Origin: JAAYAY01 sp964429355
GTDB lineage: Bacteria > Planctomycetota > Planctomycetia > Pirellulales > Thermoguttaceae
Direction: 5' to 3'
Length of the DNA stretch: 9,487 nt
Assembly (NCBI GenBank): GCA_964429355.1
Contig: CAYSCH010000366.1
Coordinates: 1-9,487, forward strand
Notes under the pieces: model-generated
Seen by the model: the letters and a program-made list of their open reading frames with translations, nothing else
Told to the model about the DNA's origin: nothing
Database searches by the model: none
Made by a program: the position numbers and the translations under genes
In this document: piece after piece, positions 6,959 to 9,487 of the stretch
Numbering within the stretch: position 1 is the stretch's first letter
How the letters are laid out: each line of letters begins with the position of its first letter

Positions 6959-7159
6959 TCAATCGCCGTTATGGACTGAATGCGCGAAGTCGAAAGCGTC
7001 GTTGGCTTTCGTGTTGATATTGTCCCAGAATCCGCTGTTACTCGCGCCGAGCGAGCTAATCGCCGAGATCGCCGTGATGATGATCATCGCCAACATCACC
7101 GAGTATTCCACGGCAACGGGCCCGTCCTCACACTGGATAAACCTTAGAATTGCTCTCAT
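6959..7159 (-). CDS. Flp-family type IVb pilin subunit
   Basis: This encodes a 66-residue prepilin. A short leader (residues 1-13, MRAILRFIQCEDG) ends in Gly. It is followed by the mature start PVAVEYSVMLAM, with Glu at +5 and Tyr at +6 as in Flp pilins, and a single hydrophobic helix (about 17-37, AVEYSVMLAMIIITAISAISSLG). A short polar tail rich in Asn and Asp follows. A TadV/CpaA-type prepilin peptidase would cut after Gly13. The product would be assembled by a Tad secretion system into thin adhesive fibres, or stay as a minor membrane pseudopilin. No other tad/cpa gene is in the window, so this looks like an orphan locus. The Shine-Dalgarno GAGGTG (7165-7170) sits 5 bases before the ATG and is near-perfect. 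Length and composition are typical of the family. Confidence 0.93.
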   Translation of the reverse strand: MRAILRFIQCEDGPVAVEYSVMLAMIIITAISAISSLGASNSGFWDNINTKANDAFDFAHSVHNGD

Positions 7160-7482
7160 GCCGTCACCTCAAATGCCCCGGACCGCACGCTGCTGCGGTG
7201 TTTTGATATCGCTCCTGCGTCCGCGACCTGCAAGTGGGAAACCACGAGGGCTCCCAAAAGAAAGCGTAGGTCATTTCCAGGGCGAGTCAAACGGCGACGG
7301 GCGGCTTGGCCAAGTGCCGGGAAGAAGCGGGCCGCATACGCGGGGCATTCTGCGGCCTTGCGGGTCTTGCCGAATGTGAGCACCACGACAATTGACAGGA
7401 AGATGCCGAACCGGAGCGCAGATCGCTGCACGGCCGATACCATGAAACGCCCCGAGGAGGCCGAGGGACAGAAACATGGCAC
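7156..7482 (-). CDS. Doubtful 108-codon ORF between macro-domain and Flp genes
   Basis: This is a GTG-start frame of 108 residues with no family I recognise. In its favour, AAGGA (7491-7495) lies 8 bases before the GTG. The start follows the macro-domain stop by 4 bases. Its stop overlaps the pilin ATG as ATGA. Third positions are moderately GC-rich, and residues about 21-38 (SALRFGIFLSIVVVLTFG) could form one membrane helix. Against it, the rest is Arg/Ala-rich with no clear fold, third-position GC weakens in the second half, and the region must hold any pilin promoter. An ATG at 7443 would give a shorter form without a ribosome binding site. It may simply be intergenic DNA. Confidence 0.3.
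   Translation of the reverse strand: MPCFCPSASSGRFMVSAVQRSALRFGIFLSIVVVLTFGKTRKAAECPAYAARFFPALGQAARRRLTRPGNDLRFLLGALVVSHLQVADAGAISKHRSSVRSGAFEVTA
7165..7170 (-). promoter_or_regulatory. Shine-Dalgarno of the Flp pilin gene
   Basis: GAGGTG (extending as GAGGTGA) lies 5 bases before the ATG at 7159. It fixes the pilin start so that the Gly-cleaved leader is 13 residues. Confidence 0.85.
7182..7199 (-). promoter_or_regulatory. Hairpin in the pilin leader
   Basis: ACCGCA (7182-7187) and TGCGGT (7194-7199) make a 6-bp stem around a 6-base loop. It lies 12 bases upstream of the pilin Shine-Dalgarno, inside the leader expected from the sigma-54-like element. It may stabilise this probably abundant mRNA. 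Confidence 0.3.
7229..7244 (-). promoter_or_regulatory. Sigma-54-like -24/-12 element before the Flp gene
   Basis: On the minus strand the sequence TGGTTTCCCACTTGCA has TGG and TTGCA in the exact register of the consensus TGGCACG-N4-TTGCA, with the GG and GC dinucleotides correctly spaced. The inner CACG is not matched. Transcription would begin near 7218, about 58 bases before the pilin ATG. Pilin genes in several bacteria use sigma-54, which makes the site plausible. It overlaps the doubtful small ORF. No activator site was identified. Confidence 0.35.
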
Positions 7483-7486
7483 CAGG

Positions 7487-8029
7487 CTATTCCTTGACGA
7501 TCTCCTCCATCGCGGCCGCGAAGGCTCCGTAAGCGCCCTCGTTGAACAACACGAATCGAACCAGAGCCGGCGCTCCCTTCTCAGCCAGGAATTCCTTGGC
7601 GACGCCCAAAGCGATTCGAGACGCCTGATCGATGGGATAACGATATGCGCCCGTACTCAGGGATGGGAATGCAATGCTGCCGCAACCGTGGTCGAGCGCC
7701 AGTTCCAGGCAACTGCGGTAGGCTGAGGCCAGCAGTTCCGCTTCGCCGCGCCGGCCGCCACTCCAGACCGGACCGACCGAATGGATGACGTATCTGGCGG
7801 ACAATTTTCCCGCCCCCGTGATTACGGCGCTGCCCGTCGGACAGCCGTCCGGATAGCGACGATCAGTCTCGGCCATGATCGTTGCCCCCCCACGGCGGTG
7901 GATCGCGCCGTCGACGCCGCCGCCTCCGGCCAACTGGCTGTTGGCCGCATTCACAATCGCGTCAACCTCCTGCAGGGTGATGTCGCCTTGAACGAGTTCC
8001 AGAGTCTGACCATTGACGGAAACCTTCAT
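7487..8029 (-). CDS. Macro-domain protein, O-acetyl-ADP-ribose deacetylase type
   Basis: This 180-residue protein is a single macro domain spanning the whole length, as in the YmdB/MacroD group. It should bind ADP-ribose and remove acetyl from O-acetyl-ADP-ribose, or ADP-ribose from acidic residues of proteins. Visible motifs in order are LVQGDIT (12-18), DAIVNAANSQLAGGGGVDGAI (23-43), GSAVITGAGKL with ARYVIHSVGPVW (66-89), and SIAFPSLSTGAYRYP (118-132). Asn30 and Asp40 correspond to the active-site Asn and Asp of the family, and Tyr129 lies in the phosphate-binding loop. No key residue is missing. The start at 8029 has GGAGGA 7 bases upstream. There is no NUDIX, sirtuin or ADP-ribosyltransferase gene beside it, so its substrate cannot be read from context. 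It may be co-transcribed with the pilin downstream, but this is unproven. It is divergent from the beta-helix gene. Confidence 0.95.
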   Translation of the reverse strand: MKVSVNGQTLELVQGDITLQEVDAIVNAANSQLAGGGGVDGAIHRRGGATIMAETDRRYPDGCPTGSAVITGAGKLSARYVIHSVGPVWSGGRRGEAELLASAYRSCLELALDHGCGSIAFPSLSTGAYRYPIDQASRIALGVAKEFLAEKGAPALVRFVLFNEGAYGAFAAAMEEIVKE

Positions 8030-8180
8030 TCAGAGGTCCTCCAACACCAGGGCGAATCGCGCAAACCCTTGAGAACAAAACGGATAACGCAACACACCAA
8101 TTTATCGCACGAGCGGCTCCAAGGACAGTTGCGGCCATGCTCTTACCCGGAGTGGATTTCGCAGTCCGCTCGGAAGCCAC

Positions 8181-8258
8181 AAACCACCGCTTGTGCCACC
8201 CATGCCCCTGGGAGACTCCTGGGCACTGTCAGGGGTTCTCAAAACCACCAATTGTACC
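8181..8258. repeat. Imperfect 17-bp direct repeat, possible operator pair
   Basis: AAACCACCGCTTGTGCC (8181-8197) and AAACCACCAATTGTACC (8242-8258) are identical at 14 of 17 positions and start 61 bases apart, close to six helical turns. The second copy lies just upstream of the proposed promoter at 8287. The pair could bind a regulator of either divergent gene. Confidence 0.4.
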
Positions 8259-8283
8259 GATTTTTCCACATTCCAGGTCGTTG

Positions 8284-8294
8284 TATGTTAGACT
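8284..8294 (+). promoter_or_regulatory. Possible -10 region (TATGTTAGACT) of the beta-helix gene
   Basis: TATGTT (8284-8289) and TAGACT (8289-8294) are overlapping -10-like hexamers preceded by an AT-rich patch (attgtaccgatttttccaca). No good -35 is present. GTTAGACT resembles the GTTAGAAT before the first gene. A start near 8300 would give a leader of about 230 bases. Confidence 0.35.
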
Positions 8295-8348
8295 TGAGGG
8301 TCCTGCGTCCACGCCGTATGCGCAGGGCGCGTGTTGACGAGCAGTCTC

Positions 8349-8433
8349 TGCTTTCCACATGACAGGGTCCACGAAACCTGAGCCCGCCGGTCATCTGCTG
8401 GATGGCAAGATACTTTTGAGCATGTGGAAAGCA
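8349..8433. repeat. Perfect 13-bp inverted repeat with 59-base spacer
   Basis: TGCTTTCCACATG (8349-8361) and CATGTGGAAAGCA (8421-8433) are exact reverse complements and stop matching immediately outside. In RNA they would close a stem holding a 59-base loop that has only short internal pairings. It lies in the expected leader of the beta-helix gene, about 100 bases before its start. It could be a structured leader, an operator, or ends of a tiny non-autonomous element; no target-site duplication is evident. Confidence 0.55.
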
Positions 8434-8515
8434 ATGCAATTCGCGCAAACCATTTCTCCCCCGAGACCGGGTTTCCTTTGGTCGCCCTGGTTGCACCATT
8501 CTTCCGATGCTGAAT

Positions 8516-8521
8516 AGGGAG
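8516..8521 (+). promoter_or_regulatory. Shine-Dalgarno choosing the start at 8531
   Basis: AGGGAG lies 9 bases before the ATG at 8531. Another in-frame ATG at 8507 would lie upstream of this site and add eight residues (MLNRELDS) in front of the signal peptide, so 8531 is preferred. Confidence 0.65.
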
Positions 8522-8530
8522 TTGGATTCG

Positions 8531-9487
8531 ATGCTCACCGTGCTGCGCTGGTTTGCTGTCGTGGGCCTCGCCGTGGGCTCCTTGGGAACTGCCTGTGCGA
8601 GGGATCTTTACGTCAACAACCTGGCCGGCAACAATCGCTATCTCGGTGTGCAACAGGAATCGCTCGACGACGAGACGGGCCCCGTTAAGACGATCGCACG
8701 AGCCCTCCAGATCGCCATTCCCAGCGATCGGATCGTGCTTGCCAACACGGGCATACCGTACCGTGAAAGCCTCACCTTGTTCGGCAGCCGCCACAGCGGG
8801 ACGTCGGACCGTCCTTTCACGATCCAGGGAAACGGCGCAATCCTGGAAGGGGCGGACGAGATTCATGTCGACCGCTGGCAACACGTTTACGAGAGTGTCT
8901 TCCGTTTTCGCCCCTACCACCTGGTGCATCAGCAGTTGTTTCTCAACAACTTGCCCGTGCCTCGCATCGTCTGCTCCCACCCCGATACGGCCCCACCCGA
9001 ACTCCAGCCGCTGGAGTGGTGCCTCAATCGTGGCTACATCTACTTCCGTGCCGAGCCCTTCAAACGCCCCGAGGACTACACGCTCACCGTAGCCACCCGC
9101 CAGGTCGGCATCACCCTGTTTCATGTGCAGAACGTGGCTATCATCGATCTGAAAATCCAGGGTTTTCAGCTCGATGCCGTCAATGCACACAACAGCGCGC
9201 GAGACATCGCTCTCGTGCGAGTGACCTGCCGTGGAAACGGACGTGCCGGGATCGCGGTCGGCGGAGCCTCGGTGGTCAATATCGAATCGTCACTCGCCGG
9301 CAACAACGGTGAGGCCCAACTGTTGACCGGCCCCTATTCGGAGACTTTCGTTCGCCAGTCGAACCTTCTGTCGAACACGGCTCCCGCCTGGCTCGATCGC
9401 GGCGGGGTGGTGATCCTCGACGGCAACGAGATCGGGTGCTCGTATAAAATGATGTTCTGCAAATTGCCGTTTCGTGTTATGATCCGC
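8531..9487 (+). CDS. Exported right-handed beta-helix protein (partial, 3' end off window)
   Basis: 319 codons are visible and the frame is still open at the edge. Residues 1-23 are a signal peptide (MLTVLRWFAVVGLAVGSLGTACA), so the product is exported. The mature N-terminus RDLYVNNLAGNNRYLG, then GPVKTIARALQIAIPSDRIVLA and YRESLTLFGSRHSGTSDRPFTIQG, is the usual opening of planctomycete parallel beta-helix (NosD/pectate-lyase-like) proteins. In this opening, 'DD..GPVKTIA.AL' starts the first coil. Later coils appear as VGITLFHVQNVAIIDLKIQGF, VNAHNSARDIALVRVTCRGNGRAGIAVGG and SVVNIESSLAGNNGEAQLL. Such proteins bind or cleave polysaccharides or act as surface scaffolds; no catalytic residues are identifiable. 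The last 15 or so codons (YKMMFCKLPFRVMIR) are AT-rich and unlike the rest, so the true end may be close or hidden by a frameshift. Confidence 0.85.
   Translation, partial: MLTVLRWFAVVGLAVGSLGTACARDLYVNNLAGNNRYLGVQQESLDDETGPVKTIARALQIAIPSDRIVLANTGIPYRESLTLFGSRHSGTSDRPFTIQGNGAILEGADEIHVDRWQHVYESVFRFRPYHLVHQQLFLNNLPVPRIVCSHPDTAPPELQPLEWCLNRGYIYFRAEPFKRPEDYTLTVATRQVGITLFHVQNVAIIDLKIQGFQLDAVNAHNSARDIALVRVTCRGNGRAGIAVGGASVVNIESSLAGNNGEAQLLTGPYSETFVRQSNLLSNTAPAWLDRGGVVILDGNEIGCSYKMMFCKLPFRVMIR
9455..9483 (+). promoter_or_regulatory. Possible promoter at the window edge
   Basis: TTCTGC (9455-9460) and TATGAT (9478-9483) are separated by 17 bases in an unusually AT-rich patch, inside the open frame of the beta-helix gene. 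TATGAT matches 5 of 6 of the -10 consensus. If real it would drive a gene beyond the window. It may instead be chance. Confidence 0.3.

Larger units (their letters stand above)
7160..7486. other. Region between Flp and macro genes: leader or small ORF
   Basis: If the doubtful ORF at 7156-7482 is not real, this 327-bp stretch is the pilin's regulatory region. It holds a sigma-54-like element (7229-7244), a hairpin (7182-7199) and the pilin Shine-Dalgarno (7165-7170). Confidence 0.5.
8030..8530. other. Gene-free divergent region with repeats
   Basis: This 501-bp stretch lies between the divergent macro-domain and beta-helix genes and has no credible gene; the open frames across it are Arg-rich or antisense to the beta-helix gene. 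It contains an imperfect 17-bp direct repeat (8181-8197, 8242-8258). It also has a CCCCTG/CAGGGG inverted repeat (8205-8210, 8230-8235), a promoter-like GTTAGACT (8287-8294), a perfect 13-bp inverted repeat (8349-8361, 8421-8433), and the Shine-Dalgarno of the beta-helix gene (8516-8521). Confidence 0.65.

Noticed and set aside
6699..6962. 87-residue minus-strand frame in the gap after Flp
   Set aside because: Low-complexity Ser/Pro/Arg product spanning the hairpin, with no ribosome binding site.
6891..7379. 162-residue plus-strand frame over the Flp region
   Set aside because: The opposite strand encodes a textbook Flp pilin with a perfect ribosome binding site.
8205..8235. CCCCTG/CAGGGG inverted repeat as a terminator
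   Set aside because: Only 6 bp around a 19-base loop, no T-run, and no gene on either strand ends there.
8300..8500. Known structured RNA (SRP, 6S, tmRNA, RNase P) in the leader of the beta-helix gene
   Set aside because: I looked for their conserved motifs and found none; only the 13-bp inverted repeat supports structure.
8288..9190. 300-residue minus-strand frame opposite the beta-helix gene
   Set aside because: The plus strand has a signal peptide and recognisable beta-helix opening; the antisense product has no recognisable features.

Overview
The window looks like a chromosomal segment of a Planctomycetota bacterium, probably of the Pirellulales type. It is GC-rich with GC-rich third codon positions. 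It carries several secreted or membrane-anchored protein types that are common in that phylum: a DUF4139-like exported protein, a YdjY-domain lipoprotein with a long Pro/Ala/Glu linker, and a right-handed beta-helix protein. Genes are loosely packed with sizeable intergenic gaps. The taxonomic call is inference from protein style, not from a marker gene. I see no rRNA, tRNA, CRISPR array, transposase, integrase or phage gene.

Layout. (1) 215-1840 (+): an exported DUF4139-like protein. It converges with (2) 1862-2869 (-): a lipoprotein with a C-terminal YdjY domain. Across a 186-bp divergent gap lies (3) 3056-4861 (+): a 601-residue cytosolic-looking protein with a helical N-terminal half and a beta-rich C-terminal half, faintly like heparinase II/III-type alpha/alpha-toroid plus beta-sandwich proteins. 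It converges with (4) 4925-6559 (-): a GAF plus HD-GYP c-di-GMP phosphodiesterase. A 399-bp gap with a strong hairpin separates it from (5) 6959-7159 (-): a Flp-type (type IVb) pilin. Upstream of that are (6) a doubtful 108-codon GTG-start ORF (7156-7482, -) and (7) 7487-8029 (-): a macro-domain ADP-ribosyl hydrolase. A gene-free 501-bp region with direct and inverted repeats follows. The window ends in (8) 8531-9487 (+, runs off the edge): an exported beta-helix protein.

How they may work together. Most genes look like independent transcription units. The only suggestive run is the minus-strand series macro domain, small ORF, Flp pilin, HD-GYP. There the small ORF starts next to the macro stop and overlaps the pilin start in ATGA fashion. 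The pilin also has a sigma-54-like -24/-12 element at a sensible distance. A Flp pilin beside a c-di-GMP phosphodiesterase fits the general link between pili, surface life and c-di-GMP, but nothing in the sequence proves co-regulation. I do not see a clear new multi-gene system. The best leads are the pilin leader region, the repeat-rich region before the beta-helix gene, and the unassigned 601-residue protein.
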